DNA from: Idiomarina sp. X4
GTDB taxonomy: Bacteria; Pseudomonadota; Gammaproteobacteria; Enterobacterales; Alteromonadaceae
Length of the DNA stretch: 64,000 nucleotides
Reading direction: 5' to 3'
NCBI RefSeq assembly: GCF_002808045.1
Contig: NZ_CP025000.1
Location: forward strand, 744,001 to 808,000
Shown here: piece by piece, positions 17,869 through 27,845 of the stretch
How the letters are laid out: each line of letters opens with the position of its first letter
Position numbering within the stretch: the stretch's first letter is position 1
The notes under the pieces: generated by a model
What the model was told of the DNA's origin: nothing
What the model saw: only the letters and a program-made list of their open reading frames with translations
Database searches by the model: none
Made by a program: the position numbers and the translations under genes

Positions 17869-18261
17869 TTAACGCTTCGAGAATTGTGGGCGTTTACGTG
17901 CTTTATGCAAGCCGATTTTCTTACGTTCAACCTGACGTGCGTCACGAGTAACGTAACCTTCTTTACGCAACGTAGAACGTAGCGCTTCGTCGTATTGCAT
18001 TAATGCACGAGTGATACCGTGACGAATCGCACCTGCCTGACCAGTAGTACCACCACCACTTACAGTGATGTAAAGGTCAAACTTCTCAGTCATCTCTACC
18101 GCTTCTAATGGCTGACGAACAACCATTTGTGCGGTTTCACGACCGAAGTATTCGTTCAGTTCACGTTGATTAATTTTGATGTTGCCGCTACCAGGACGCA
18201 AAAATACGCGAGCCGTGGAATTTTTGCGACGACCAGTACCGTAGTATTGATTATCTGCCAT
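17869..18261 (-). CDS. rpsI: 30S ribosomal protein S9
   Basis: Small-subunit protein (130 residues) whose C-terminal tail reaches the P-site tRNA. The sequence has the conserved [19 protein letters not shown] start, the [19 protein letters not shown] core and the [10 protein letters not shown] tail ending in Lys-Arg. It follows rplM with a 17-base gap in the universal L13-S9 order and is closed by a strong terminator. Confidence 0.98.
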   Translation of the reverse strand: MADNQYYGTGRRKNSTARVFLRPGSGNIKINQRELNEYFGRETAQMVVRQPLEAVEMTEKFDLYITVSGGGTTGQAGAIRHGITRALMQYDEALRSTLRKEGYVTRDARQVERKKIGLHKARKRPQFSKR

Positions 18262-18278
18262 AGTGTTCTTGCTCCGTA

Positions 18279-18707
18279 TTATATATCCAGTTGTTTCGGC
18301 TGTTGAGCATTATGGTTATGCTCAGCACCTGCGTACACTTTCAGTTTACGGAACATGGCACGACCCAATGGACCACGGGGTAACATACCTTTAACCGCTT
18401 TCTGAATGACCATTTCTGGTTTCTTAGCAATCAGCTTTTCAAAACTGATTGATTTGATACCACCCGGAAATCCAGTGTGCGAGTAGTACATCTTGTCCTG
18501 AGCTTTGTTACCGGTTACAGCAACTTTCTCAGCGTTAACAACAACGATGTAATCGCCAGTGTCAACGTGAGGTGTGTACTCAGGCTTGTGCTTGCCGCGC
18601 AGGCGACGAGCGATTTCAGTAGCTAAACGACCCAAAGTTTTGCCTTCAGCGTCTACTACGTACCAGTCGCGTTTTACCGTTTCTGGCTTGGCTACAAATG
18701 TTTTCAT
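18279..18707 (-). CDS. rplM: 50S ribosomal protein L13
   Basis: Early-assembling large-subunit protein (142 residues). [37 protein letters not shown] and [10 protein letters not shown] are diagnostic. In E. coli L13 also represses its own rplM-rpsI mRNA by binding the leader; the leader here is long enough (about 148 bases from the -10 at 18862) to allow similar control, which is an inference. Confidence 0.98.
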   Translation of the reverse strand: MKTFVAKPETVKRDWYVVDAEGKTLGRLATEIARRLRGKHKPEYTPHVDTGDYIVVVNAEKVAVTGNKAQDKMYYSHTGFPGGIKSISFEKLIAKKPEMVIQKAVKGMLPRGPLGRAMFRKLKVYAGAEHNHNAQQPKQLDI

Positions 18708-18861
18708 TGTATAAAACCTACATTTTAAAAGTTCACGGACAGTAATTCCGGGCTTCCCCGCGAATCACAACAATAAAATAATGAATAAAATCATTAATTT
18801 ACTTGCTGCAACCATCACTTAACCGAAGTTAACGTAATGGACTGTAACGTGGGCTGCGCGG

Positions 18862-18867
18862 ATTATA
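18862..18867 (-). promoter_or_regulatory. -10 element of the rplM-rpsI promoter
   Basis: A perfect TATAAT on the minus strand is followed by the GC-rich discriminator CCGCGC, a hallmark of stringently controlled ribosomal promoters. No good -35 is visible at 16-18 bp. Confidence 0.6.
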
Positions 18868-18869
18868 GG

Positions 18870-18898
18870 AAAAATGCGGTCAAAGATCACGCATTTTT
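18870..18898 (-). terminator. Terminator after zapE
   Basis: A 9-bp stem AAAAATGCG/CGCATTTTT with an 11-base loop starts 7 bases beyond the zapE stop. It ends in five T on either strand. It lies immediately upstream of the rplM -10 and overlaps where a -35 would be. Confidence 0.65.
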
Positions 18899-18904
18899 TG
18901 AAAT

Positions 18905-20020
18905 TTATGCTTTGTGTGCCATGGCTAAATATTCACGGCTCTGCATTTCCTGTAAGCGACTCACACAACGGCGAAATTCAAAGCTCAGTTGGCCTTCAGT
19001 ATAAAGTGACTCAATGGGTACTTCCGCTGACAAAATTAGCTTAACTTTACGCTCATAAAACTCATCAACTAATGCAATGAAACGGCGGGCAATATCATCT
19101 TTACCAGCCCCCATTTGCTCAACATTGCTGACTAATACGGCATGGTATAGCTGCGCTATTTCCATGTAATCATTCTGACTACGGGCTGTTTTACAAATAT
19201 CCGCAAAGTCAAAGAACACGACATCATCGCACTCGGCTCTTATCCCAATTTTCCGACCTTCGATATCAATACTGTCTGACTCATACTGATCGCGGCATTC
19301 GGGAGCAAGATCCTTAAAATATTGCCACAGGTTATCATCCGCCTGGGAGTCTAATGGTGAATGAAAAATCTCGGCTTGAGTCAGCGTACGCAACCGATAA
19401 TCGATGCCGCTATCGACATTCACTACTTCGCAGTTTGCTTTTATCAGTTTAATTGCCGGAATAAAGCGTGCTCGCTGCAGGCCATTTTTATAGAGGTCAT
19501 CCGGGACAATATTTGATGTTGCCACCAAAATGACACCGCGTTCGAACAAATATTCAAACAACTTTCCAAGTAACATCGCATCAGTAATGTCCTGCACAAA
19601 AAACTCATCAAAACAAACAAGCAGAGTTTCATCCGCAATCTTGTCCGCAATAATTTCTAACGGATCGCTTTTCTGCTCTAACTGCTTTAATTCATTGTGG
19701 ACACGATGCATAAAGCGATGAAAGTGAATACGCCATTTTTCATCAAATGGCAGGCTTTCAAAAAAAGTGTCCACCAAATACGTTTTACCGCGACCTACCC
19801 CGCCCCAAAAATAAAGTCCTTTTGGTTTCGGTGGTGCTTTTGAAAGCCAACGTTTCAACGCTGAGCTCTGCTGGTAGTCATTCCAGGCGCAGAGCTCCTC
19901 GTAAAGTCTTTGTAAATGCTCGACAGCGTTAAGCTGCGCCGCATCTTCTGAAAAACCATTGTGCTCAATGTCGTAACGGTAACGATCAATTGGCGACATT
20001 TGCTGTTGTGGCACTACCAC
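18905..20020 (-). CDS. zapE: Cell division ATPase ZapE (AFG1 family)
   Basis: P-loop ATPase (371 residues) that associates with FtsZ at constriction in E. coli. The N-terminal SPIDRYRYD start, Walker A GGVGRGKTYLVDTFF (about residues 74-88), Walker B LVCFDEFFVQD and the ATSN sensor motif are intact. The longest frame begins at GTG 20020; GTG 20014 and ATG 19999 (MSPIDRY) are alternatives, and the homologous part begins at the last. No ribosome-binding site decides clearly. Confidence 0.93.
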   Translation of the reverse strand: MVVPQQQMSPIDRYRYDIEHNGFSEDAAQLNAVEHLQRLYEELCAWNDYQQSSALKRWLSKAPPKPKGLYFWGGVGRGKTYLVDTFFESLPFDEKWRIHFHRFMHRVHNELKQLEQKSDPLEIIADKIADETLLVCFDEFFVQDITDAMLLGKLFEYLFERGVILVATSNIVPDDLYKNGLQRARFIPAIKLIKANCEVVNVDSGIDYRLRTLTQAEIFHSPLDSQADDNLWQYFKDLAPECRDQYESDSIDIEGRKIGIRAECDDVVFFDFADICKTARSQNDYMEIAQLYHAVLVSNVEQMGAGKDDIARRFIALVDEFYERKVKLILSAEVPIESLYTEGQLSFEFRRCVSRLQEMQSREYLAMAHKA

Positions 20021-20119
20021 TTCACCCCAGTTGCGATTATCCTAATAAATATTATGTTATCATGAAGGTGTTATGCAGCAATCAAGAAAACGCTGTTGTT
20101 ATTTGCTGAGGAGTCAATT

Positions 20120-20596
20120 ATGAGCTGGATTATTGGAGTTTTATTAGTGATAGCTGGAGCCATTATTGGCTTTTTCATTGCACGCTACACGCAAACAAAT
20201 GGTCAGTCCGGCAATCTTGAAGAGCAGGTAGAGAAAAGCCAACAACAACTTGGTGAATATCAGCGTGAAGTTGCCGAACATTTTGCTACCGCTAACGCAA
20301 TGATGGAGCAACTGTCTGACACTCAGCAGAAGTTACAAAGCTACCTGAATCAGAGTGCCGAGCTCCTCCAGCAGCCAGGTTCTCAGGGAGATTTGCCGTT
20401 TTTCTCGGAAGATACCATTAAGCAGTTGCGAGTTGCGAATTCATTGAATCAAGATCATCGCTCAGGTCGCGATGGTCGTGAGGCTGAACAAATTCCGCGC
20501 GACTATACGGAAGGACCGAGCGGTCTTTTCTCTGACGACCGACGTGAGTCAGACAAAAAGATCCGTCTAACATATCTTGAAACATTTTTAGAGTGA
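20120..20596 (+). CDS. zapG: Z-ring associated protein ZapG (YhcB, DUF1043)
   Basis: Small membrane protein (158 residues) with one N-terminal membrane segment (WIIGVLLVIAGAIIGFFIARY, about residues 3-23) and a long cytoplasmic coiled coil (about 35-95), then a polar tail. YhcB homologues link division and envelope growth in E. coli. An upstream TTG (20096) is open in frame, but ATG 20120 has GAGGAG upstream and begins at the membrane segment. It lies between zapE (divergent) and degQ, a common gammaproteobacterial order. Confidence 0.92.
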   Translation: MSWIIGVLLVIAGAIIGFFIARYTQTNGQSGNLEEQVEKSQQQLGEYQREVAEHFATANAMMEQLSDTQQKLQSYLNQSAELLQQPGSQGDLPFFSEDTIKQLRVANSLNQDHRSGRDGREAEQIPRDYTEGPSGLFSDDRRESDKKIRLTYLETFLE

Positions 20597-20622
20597 ACTC
20601 ATATCACTGACAGACGGTCATA
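20595..20622 (+). promoter_or_regulatory. Possible sigma-E type promoter for degQ
   Basis: GAACTC (20595-20600) resembles the sigma-E -35 GAACTT and is followed after 16 bp by GTCATA, resembling the GTCTGA/TCAAA -10. It ends about 45 bases before the degQ ATG. The match is partial and the site overlaps a hairpin. Confidence 0.35.
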
Positions 20623-20645
20623 AAGTGGAACCGTTTGTCAGTGAT
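20603..20645 (+). terminator. Large hairpin between zapG and degQ
   Basis: ATCACTGACAGACGGT (20603-20618) pairs with ACCGTTTGTCAGTGAT (20630-20645), 16 bp with one G-T pair, around an 11-base loop. It follows the zapG stop by 6 bases. The trailing bases (TATTTAAGG) are a poor T run, so it may be a weak terminator or an mRNA-end stabiliser. Confidence 0.5.
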
Positions 20646-20667
20646 TATTTAAGGAGTTACTCTAATC

Positions 20668-22029
20668 ATGAAGCGAGTCTTAGCCTTATTCAGTGCTCTT
20701 GTTATTGTTGCATCAACATCCTTGAGCGCTCCAGCCAATGCCGGCATTCCATTTTTTGACAAAGACGATGAGCAACCAACGCTTGCTCCGATGCTTGAAG
20801 AAGTCACACCAGCCGTTGTCAACATTTCGGTTAAAGGGAAGCGGGAAGTCCGGCAGCGTCTACCCGACGCGTTGCGCTTCTTCTTTGGTCCAAACGCCCC
20901 TCATGAACAAATCCGTGAACGTCCATTCCAGGGCTTAGGTTCAGGCGTCATTATTGATGCTGAAAATGGATATGTTGTTACTAATAATCACGTCATTGAC
21001 GATGCCACCGAAATTTTAGTCACGTTAAAAGACGGACGCGAGTTCGATGCCAAAGTGATAGGTACAGACGAGCGCTCCGATGTTGCGCTACTAAAAATTG
21101 AAAACGGGAAAAACCTTACCGAAATTCAACTGGGTAAATCATCGGAGCTGCGTGTTGGTGACTTTGTTGTTGCTATCGGCAACCCATTTGGATTAGGGCA
21201 AACGGTTACATCAGGCATTGTCAGTGCATTGGGTCGGGCCGGTCTTGGTATTGAAGAGTTGGAAAACTTCATTCAAACCGATGCCGCCATTAACAGTGGT
21301 AACTCGGGCGGCGCCCTGGTTACGCTAGACGGCAAGCTAATAGGCATTAACACGGCGATTTTAGGCCCTAACGGCGGTAATATCGGTATCGGTTTCGCTA
21401 TTCCCTCAGACATGATGAACAACTTAGTTCAGCAATTGATTGAATTCGGAGAGGTCCGTCGAGGTGTTCTTGGCGTGCGCGGTAACGACCTCACTCACGA
21501 TGTTGCACAAGCCCTGAACATTCCTGTTAACCGTGGTGCTTTTGTGTCTCAGGTTATTCCGGGAAGCGCAGCCTCGGACGCCGGTATTGAGTCGGGCGAT
21601 GTGATTGTTGAAGTTAACGGTCAATCCATTCGCTCATTTTCCGAACTGGGTGCATTAGTCGGTTCGATTGGCTCTGGTCAGGAGATTAAGTTGGGTATTA
21701 TTCGCGACGGCGAAGAGATGACCATTGATGTCACTCTAGGCTCCCAAGATACCGCAGTGACCGCAGCAGCAATTCACCCGGCGCTTGAAGGGGCTACCTT
21801 AGCAGTGGCCAGCGGTCAACAAGGTATAGAAGTGACAGAGCTTGAGGAGCGCTCGCCTGCGGCGCGTATCGGCCTTGAGAAGGGTGATATTATTCAAGGT
21901 GTGAACCGCAAGCGCGTTACGAGTGTCTCTGATTTAAGAGAGGCCATTGAAGACAAACAAGGCGTCATCGCTTTGAATGTCAAACGTGACGACAGCTCAC
22001 TCTTCATTGTGCTGCGTAACGCTAACTGA
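20668..22029 (+). CDS. degQ: Periplasmic serine protease DegQ/DegP (HtrA family)
   Basis: Secreted HtrA protease and chaperone (453 residues) that degrades misfolded envelope proteins. A signal peptide (about residues 1-25, ending APANA) precedes a trypsin-like domain with His108 (TNNHVID), Asp138 (RSDVALLKI) and Ser213 (GNSGGAL), then two PDZ domains (about 255-345 and 365-453). The two PDZ domains separate it from DegS; the lack of a long Q-linker makes DegQ more likely than DegP. AAGGAG precedes the ATG. degS lies 70 bases downstream. Confidence 0.93.
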   Translation: MKRVLALFSALVIVASTSLSAPANAGIPFFDKDDEQPTLAPMLEEVTPAVVNISVKGKREVRQRLPDALRFFFGPNAPHEQIRERPFQGLGSGVIIDAENGYVVTNNHVIDDATEILVTLKDGREFDAKVIGTDERSDVALLKIENGKNLTEIQLGKSSELRVGDFVVAIGNPFGLGQTVTSGIVSALGRAGLGIEELENFIQTDAAINSGNSGGALVTLDGKLIGINTAILGPNGGNIGIGFAIPSDMMNNLVQQLIEFGEVRRGVLGVRGNDLTHDVAQALNIPVNRGAFVSQVIPGSAASDAGIESGDVIVEVNGQSIRSFSELGALVGSIGSGQEIKLGIIRDGEEMTIDVTLGSQDTAVTAAAIHPALEGATLAVASGQQGIEVTELEERSPAARIGLEKGDIIQGVNRKRVTSVSDLREAIEDKQGVIALNVKRDDSSLFIVLRNAN

Positions 22030-22044
22030 GGTTGTGACATTGTA

Positions 22045-22071
22045 GTGGCATCAGTGCTATGCTGATGCCAC
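22045..22071 (+). repeat. Hairpin between degQ and degS
   Basis: A perfect 10-bp inverted repeat GTGGCATCAG/CTGATGCCAC with a 7-base loop lies 15 bases after the degQ stop. It is followed by CTAATAATAAAT rather than T residues, so it looks more like an mRNA stabiliser or processing site than a true terminator. Confidence 0.55.
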
Positions 22072-22099
22072 CTAATAATAAATAAAAGGCGAGTAACGC

Positions 22100-23140
22100 G
22101 TGTCTCCAATACTACGGTTTTTGTTTCAATCGGTTGGTTTAGGCCTTGTCGTTGCCGCCATTGTTTTACTGACTCAACCTTTATGGAGTCAGAATCATTC
22201 CTTCCGGCAGTCTCAGGACGACGTCATCTCGTTTAGTCAGGCGGTAAAAAAAGCCGCGCCAGCTGTTGTTAACATCTACAGCATGGGTGAAATCCAGGGA
22301 TCCTACTACCAGCCTCAGTCATCTCGCGTTTGGCGGCTTGGCTCTGGCGTTATTATGGACTCAAATGGCTATATTCTGACGGCACATCACGTCGTCGACA
22401 ACGTCGATAAAATTGAAGTTGCTCTTCAAGATGGGCGGCGATACGCAGCGCAACTCATAGGCAGTGACCGCTACACCGACCTTGCCGTGTTAAAAATAGA
22501 CGCTAATAATTTGCCCGTTATTCCGGTTCAATCAAATCGTCGCGTACAAGTCGGCGATATCGTATTAGCTATTGGTAACCCGTACAATATTGGCCAAACC
22601 ATTACTCAGGGCATTATTAGTGCAACCGGCGGCCGCGTTGGCGTGAGTAACTCTTATTCCGATCTGATACAAATGGATGCGGTCATCAACCAAGGTGCCT
22701 CCGGTGGTGCATTAGTCAATACAGCCGGGGAACTCATCGGTATTAATAACGCTCGCTATAACTCGTCATTCGATGATGGCGGAGAAGGCATTTACTTTGC
22801 CGTGCCGTACGCCACCGCTCAATCCGTTATGGATACATTAATTCGTGAAGGCGAGGTAGTGAGGGGTTACATCGGCATCACCGTTAACCCCAATTTTAGT
22901 GAGCAACAGTCATTATCCGGAATTTACGTTACTGGGGTGGAAAGAGGCAGCCCCGCTGCGTTAGCGGGCTTAAGACGTAATGACTTCATTGTTTCTATTG
23001 GTGGACAGCCGGTGCATTCGGCACCAGAAGGGCTCGATAAAGTGGCGAATGCTGAACCCGGTGAAGCGTTAGAAGTTGAGTTTTACCGGGGAGAACAGAA
23101 AATGGTCACCACTGTCACCGTTGCTGCACTCCCCAAATAA
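22100..23140 (+). CDS. degS: Site-1 envelope stress protease DegS
   Basis: Inner-membrane anchored HtrA protease (346 residues) that senses unfolded outer-membrane proteins and cuts RseA to release sigma-E. It has an N-terminal membrane anchor (about residues 8-26), a protease domain with His97, Asp127 and Ser201, and a single PDZ domain (about 255-345). The nucleophile loop reads GASGGAL, where most HtrA proteases have GNSGGAL. The start is GTG at 22100 behind AAAGGCGAG. It faces murA with a gap of one base. Confidence 0.93.
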   Translation: MSPILRFLFQSVGLGLVVAAIVLLTQPLWSQNHSFRQSQDDVISFSQAVKKAAPAVVNIYSMGEIQGSYYQPQSSRVWRLGSGVIMDSNGYILTAHHVVDNVDKIEVALQDGRRYAAQLIGSDRYTDLAVLKIDANNLPVIPVQSNRRVQVGDIVLAIGNPYNIGQTITQGIISATGGRVGVSNSYSDLIQMDAVINQGASGGALVNTAGELIGINNARYNSSFDDGGEGIYFAVPYATAQSVMDTLIREGEVVRGYIGITVNPNFSEQQSLSGIYVTGVERGSPAALAGLRRNDFIVSIGGQPVHSAPEGLDKVANAEPGEALEVEFYRGEQKMVTTVTVAALPK

Positions 23141-23141
23141 C

Positions 23142-24410
<1,269 letters not shown>

Positions 24411-24417
24411 TCAAGCC

Positions 24418-24672
24418 TTAAGGCATCATCAGTTTTTTATCACGCGCCCAGTCATCTGGCGTGTACGCTTTTATGGATACCGCGTGGATTTCACCACTGG
24501 CAATATGAGGGTTCAGCGGTGCGTAAATAGCTTGCTGACGCTTCACTTTGTTCATACTTTCGAACGCTTCACTGACGGCGATAATCTCAACATTGGCGCC
24601 GTCAACTTTAACGTAGAGTTCACTGAGATCGAGTGCGTCGTTGAGTAATGTTTTTAACTGTTCTTCATTCAT
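24418..24672 (-). CDS. ibaG: BolA family protein IbaG (YrbA)
   Basis: Small BolA-like protein (84 residues) likely working with monothiol glutaredoxin in iron-sulfur or iron homeostasis. The BolA signature is seen in the segment KVKRQQAIYAPLNPHIASGEIHAVSIKAYTP, and the protein ends shortly after in WARDKKL. It lies between mlaB and murA, which is the conserved location of ibaG and separates it from bolA proper. Confidence 0.94.
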   Translation of the reverse strand: MNEEQLKTLLNDALDLSELYVKVDGANVEIIAVSEAFESMNKVKRQQAIYAPLNPHIASGEIHAVSIKAYTPDDWARDKKLMMP

Positions 24673-24709
24673 TTGTAGTTTGACCGCTTATGTTCTGTTC
24701 AAAAGGCGA

Positions 24710-25012
24710 CTAGCTTAACGAAAGCAGAGACTCAACGCCACTGACTGAGGCAATTTGCTTTAATTGTTCAGAGGCACCGATGCATTTTAGTGGCGCATTA
24801 GTACCTTGCGTTGCTTTCATTACTTCCAGTAGAAACGCAACACCGGCAGTATCAATAACCTCAACCTGGCTGACGTCGACAGACACTAACTCATCGCCAA
24901 GCCACCGTCCGCGGGTCTTCCATAAAACCGGGACGCTGTTGCGCGTCAGCGAGCCTTTAAAGGCAATAACATTGTCTTCTGTTCGACTCACCGATGCCTC
25001 TGTCGTACTCAT
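24710..25012 (-). CDS. mlaB: MlaB, STAS-domain subunit of the phospholipid transporter
   Basis: Cytoplasmic STAS-domain protein (100 residues) that binds MlaF and stabilises the MlaFEDB complex. The STAS core VSVDVSQVEVIDTAGVAFLLEVMKA (about residues 43-67) is clear. The ATG at 25012 overlaps the mlaC stop by one base (TAATG). Position directly after mlaC matches the E. coli operon. Confidence 0.93.
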   Translation of the reverse strand: MSTTEASVSRTEDNVIAFKGSLTRNSVPVLWKTRGRWLGDELVSVDVSQVEVIDTAGVAFLLEVMKATQGTNAPLKCIGASEQLKQIASVSGVESLLSLS

Positions 25013-25683
25013 TATATTCCCTCAGCTGGATTATCAATTTCTTCGTCAGCTTTGATAGGCTCTTGAGCTTTTTGTTCAATAAGCTCAATCGTTTTATCAA
25101 TGCCGTTTGAACGAATCACCGCCGAAATTTCACTTTGCTTGCTGTTTAACAAGCTAATACCTTCGACCACTAAATCATAAGCTTTCCAGATATCTTCATC
25201 CCGATCATAACGAATACGAAAGTCCAAACGAATCTCAGGGCGACCCGCTTCTTTAACTCGCGTTTTTACAACCGCCGTCCGTGCATCATCCGGAAGATCT
25301 GCTGCGGGCTCAAAAGATACCGTGTGTTTGCTCTCATCGTACTGAGTAAAAGCTCTCGCATACGTCGCCACTAAATAGTCGTAAAAAGCACGATAAAAGG
25401 CTTCTCGTTGCTCTTGTGTGGTGTCTCTTAAGTAGCGGCCAAGCACTTTTTTAGATGCATACAGGCTATCCACATAAGGCATGAGCTCCTCTTTCACAAT
25501 GACCTTTAAGTAATTTGGATCTTCGTCAATTTTAGCTCGCTCGTTTTCAATCCGTTCAAAAGTGACTTCAGCCACTTCTTTTAAGAGTTCATGCGGGTCG
25601 TCATTACGAATAAGTTCCGCATTTGCTGCTGAGCTCACAACCACCATGGCGACAAGCGCTAGCAGCCACTTTTTAAATGACAT
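25012..25683 (-). CDS. mlaC: MlaC, periplasmic phospholipid-binding protein
   Basis: Soluble periplasmic shuttle (223 residues) that ferries phospholipids between the outer-membrane MlaA complex and MlaFEDB. It has a signal peptide (MSFKKWLLALVAMVVVSSAANA) and the Ttg2D/MlaC fold. A longer frame opens at 25734, but ATG 25683 with AAGGAG 7 bases upstream begins the signal peptide. It sits between mlaD and mlaB. Confidence 0.94.
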   Translation of the reverse strand: MSFKKWLLALVAMVVVSSAANAELIRNDDPHELLKEVAEVTFERIENERAKIDEDPNYLKVIVKEELMPYVDSLYASKKVLGRYLRDTTQEQREAFYRAFYDYLVATYARAFTQYDESKHTVSFEPAADLPDDARTAVVKTRVKEAGRPEIRLDFRIRYDRDEDIWKAYDLVVEGISLLNSKQSEISAVIRSNGIDKTIELIEQKAQEPIKADEEIDNPAEGI

Positions 25684-25699
25684 GATTGACTCCTTAATA

Positions 25700-26167
25700 C
25701 TAATCATTGCCCTGACTAAATAAGAATTGACCAATTAAGTTCTCTAGCACTAATGCTGACTTGGTATCCGTAATTGAATCCCCGTCTTCAAGCATGCTGA
25801 CGCTGTCATCAATAAAACCTGGTTGTAAGCCTAAATACTGCTCGCCCAATAAGCCAGAAGTCAGAACAGAAACAGAGCTGGTCTCGGAAAATTCGTCGTA
25901 TTCTTTACTGATAGACATTTCAACTAATGGCTCGTAATAGTCTCCGGTCAACGAAATATTGGTCACTCGGCCAACAACAACGCCCCCCACTTTCACCGGC
26001 GAACGTACTTTCAAGCTACCAATATTGTCGAATTTTGCATAAAGCGTGTAGGTTTCACCCGATGTGGTCATGGTGCCGCTGGCCGCTCGCAACGCAATAA
26101 AAGACAGCGCCAACACGCCCAGTACAACAAAAATACCTACCCATAACTGTGTTTTTCTTGATTCCAT
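25700..26167 (-). CDS. mlaD: MlaD, MCE-domain subunit of the phospholipid transporter
   Basis: Inner-membrane anchored MCE protein (155 residues) forming a hexameric lipid channel on MlaE. One N-terminal membrane segment (about residues 9-28) is followed by the MCE domain with YAKFDNIGSLKVRSPVKVGGVVVG and LLGEQYLGLQPG. Length is normal for a single-MCE MlaD. It follows mlaE after two bases. Confidence 0.96.
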   Translation of the reverse strand: MESRKTQLWVGIFVVLGVLALSFIALRAASGTMTTSGETYTLYAKFDNIGSLKVRSPVKVGGVVVGRVTNISLTGDYYEPLVEMSISKEYDEFSETSSVSVLTSGLLGEQYLGLQPGFIDDSVSMLEDGDSITDTKSALVLENLIGQFLFSQGND

Positions 26168-26169
26168 GG

Positions 26170-26949
26170 TTACCCACCAAACATGATAGCTGTAAGAATA
26201 AAGTCTAGACCTAAAACGGCTAAGGACGCAGTCACAACGGTTGAGGTTGTCGCTGCACTAATACCTGCAGATGTTGGCACTGCCCGATACCCTTTGTAGA
26301 GGGCGATCCAGGTAACAACAAAAGCAAAAACAATGGACTTGATGACACCGTTTAATAAGTCATCCTGCCAATCGACAGCTGACTGCATGACAGACCAAAA
26401 CGCACCTTCGTCAACGCCAAGCCAACCCGAGCCTACTAAGTAGCCGCCATAAATGCCGACTGCTGAGAACATAAGTGCCAGTAACGGCATACTAATTAAA
26501 CCGGCCCAGAAACGCGGCGCGATAACTCGTCGTAATGGATCAACAGCCATCATTTCTAAGCTCGATAACTGTTCCGTGGCCTTCATTAACCCTATTTCTG
26601 CGGTCAACGCTGAGCCGGCTCGGCCAGCGAACAACAGACCAGTAACAACCGGTCCTAATTCACGCAACAATGAGAGTGCGACCATTGGCCCTAAACTCTG
26701 TTCGGCCCCATAATCGACTAATATCGTGTAGCCTTGAAGCCCTAAAACCATGCCAATAAACAATCCACTGACAATAATAATGACCATTGACAACACGCCA
26801 ACGACATACATCTGCTTAATGAAAAGCGGCCAAGATTTGCGCGGTTGAGGCTTACCAACAATAGCGCTGACAAACATAGCTAAAGCAAAACCAATACCCG
26901 CCACGCTATCTAATACACGACGACCGACATTCTCTAAAAACTGGATCAT
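26170..26949 (-). CDS. mlaE: MlaE, permease of the phospholipid transporter
   Basis: Inner-membrane permease (259 residues) of the Mla system that maintains outer-membrane lipid asymmetry. Several hydrophobic helices and the family motif [27 protein letters not shown] are visible. The ATG overlaps the mlaF stop as ATGA. The downstream order mlaD-mlaC-mlaB is canonical. Confidence 0.96.
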   Translation of the reverse strand: MIQFLENVGRRVLDSVAGIGFALAMFVSAIVGKPQPRKSWPLFIKQMYVVGVLSMVIIIVSGLFIGMVLGLQGYTILVDYGAEQSLGPMVALSLLRELGPVVTGLLFAGRAGSALTAEIGLMKATEQLSSLEMMAVDPLRRVIAPRFWAGLISMPLLALMFSAVGIYGGYLVGSGWLGVDEGAFWSVMQSAVDWQDDLLNGVIKSIVFAFVVTWIALYKGYRAVPTSAGISAATTSTVVTASLAVLGLDFILTAIMFGG

Positions 26950-27746
26950 TTATCGCCCCCCAGTAAGTCCGTCGTAAAGTCGTCATTGGAATAATGAAAC
27001 GCCACAGGACCATCTGCATTGCCTTGCAAAAACTGCTGAATAATATCGGTGTTGTTATTTCTAAGCTCGTCCGGCGTACCTTCACCAACAATTTTCTTAT
27101 CCGCTATGACGTACGCATAATCAGCGATAGACAACACTTCTTTTACATCGTGAGAGACCACGATGGAGGTTAAACCCAAGGATTCATTCAGTGACTTAAT
27201 CAGCTTCACGATCACGCCCATTGAGATAGGGTCCTGCCCGGCAAAAGGCTCGTCGTACATAATTAATTCAGGGTCGAGAGCGATAGCCCGGGCCAGTGCC
27301 GCGCGTCGTGCCATACCCCCGGATAACTCAGAGGGCATTAAATCTCTTGCTCCGCGCAACCCAACAGCTTCCAGCTTCATCAAAACAACGCTGCGAATAA
27401 TGTCTTCTGAAAGCTCAGTATGCTCACGCAAAGGGAAAGCAACATTGTCAAACACCGACATATCGGTAAACAACGCACCGCTTTGAAACAGCATACTCAT
27501 GCGTTTTCTAAGCTCATAAAGCTTGTCCCGGCTTAACTGAGGCACCTCTTCACCTGCCACTTTAATACTGCCTTTACTTGGCTTGAGCTGGCCGCCAATA
27601 AGTTTCAGCAGTGTGGTTTTGCCGATACCGCTGGGACCCATCACCGCTATCACTTTTCCTTTAGGCACACTTAACGACAAACCTTTGTATAACGGTCTGT
27701 TACCATGGCCAAAATGAACGTCTTTTAACTCAACTAACTGTGTCAC
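26946..27746 (-). CDS. mlaF: MlaF, ATPase of the phospholipid transporter
   Basis: ABC-type ATPase (266 residues) energising MlaE. Walker [10 protein letters not shown] (about residues 37-45), signature LSGGMARR, Walker [12 protein letters not shown] and the H-loop VSHD are intact. The start codon is GTG at 27746 behind AGGAAAGCGT. First gene of the mla operon, about 100 bases downstream of a tetR gene on the same strand. Confidence 0.96.
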   Translation of the reverse strand: MTQLVELKDVHFGHGNRPLYKGLSLSVPKGKVIAVMGPSGIGKTTLLKLIGGQLKPSKGSIKVAGEEVPQLSRDKLYELRKRMSMLFQSGALFTDMSVFDNVAFPLREHTELSEDIIRSVVLMKLEAVGLRGARDLMPSELSGGMARRAALARAIALDPELIMYDEPFAGQDPISMGVIVKLIKSLNESLGLTSIVVSHDVKEVLSIADYAYVIADKKIVGEGTPDELRNNNTDIIQQFLQGNADGPVAFHYSNDDFTTDLLGGDK

Positions 27747-27845
27747 ACGCTTTCCTGTTTCTCTCGACCGCTAAGCTTCATTAAAGCTGAAGAGTATAAC
27801 GGTTTCCGGTTACATCCTGCACCGTAATAATTGTTGCAAAGTTTA

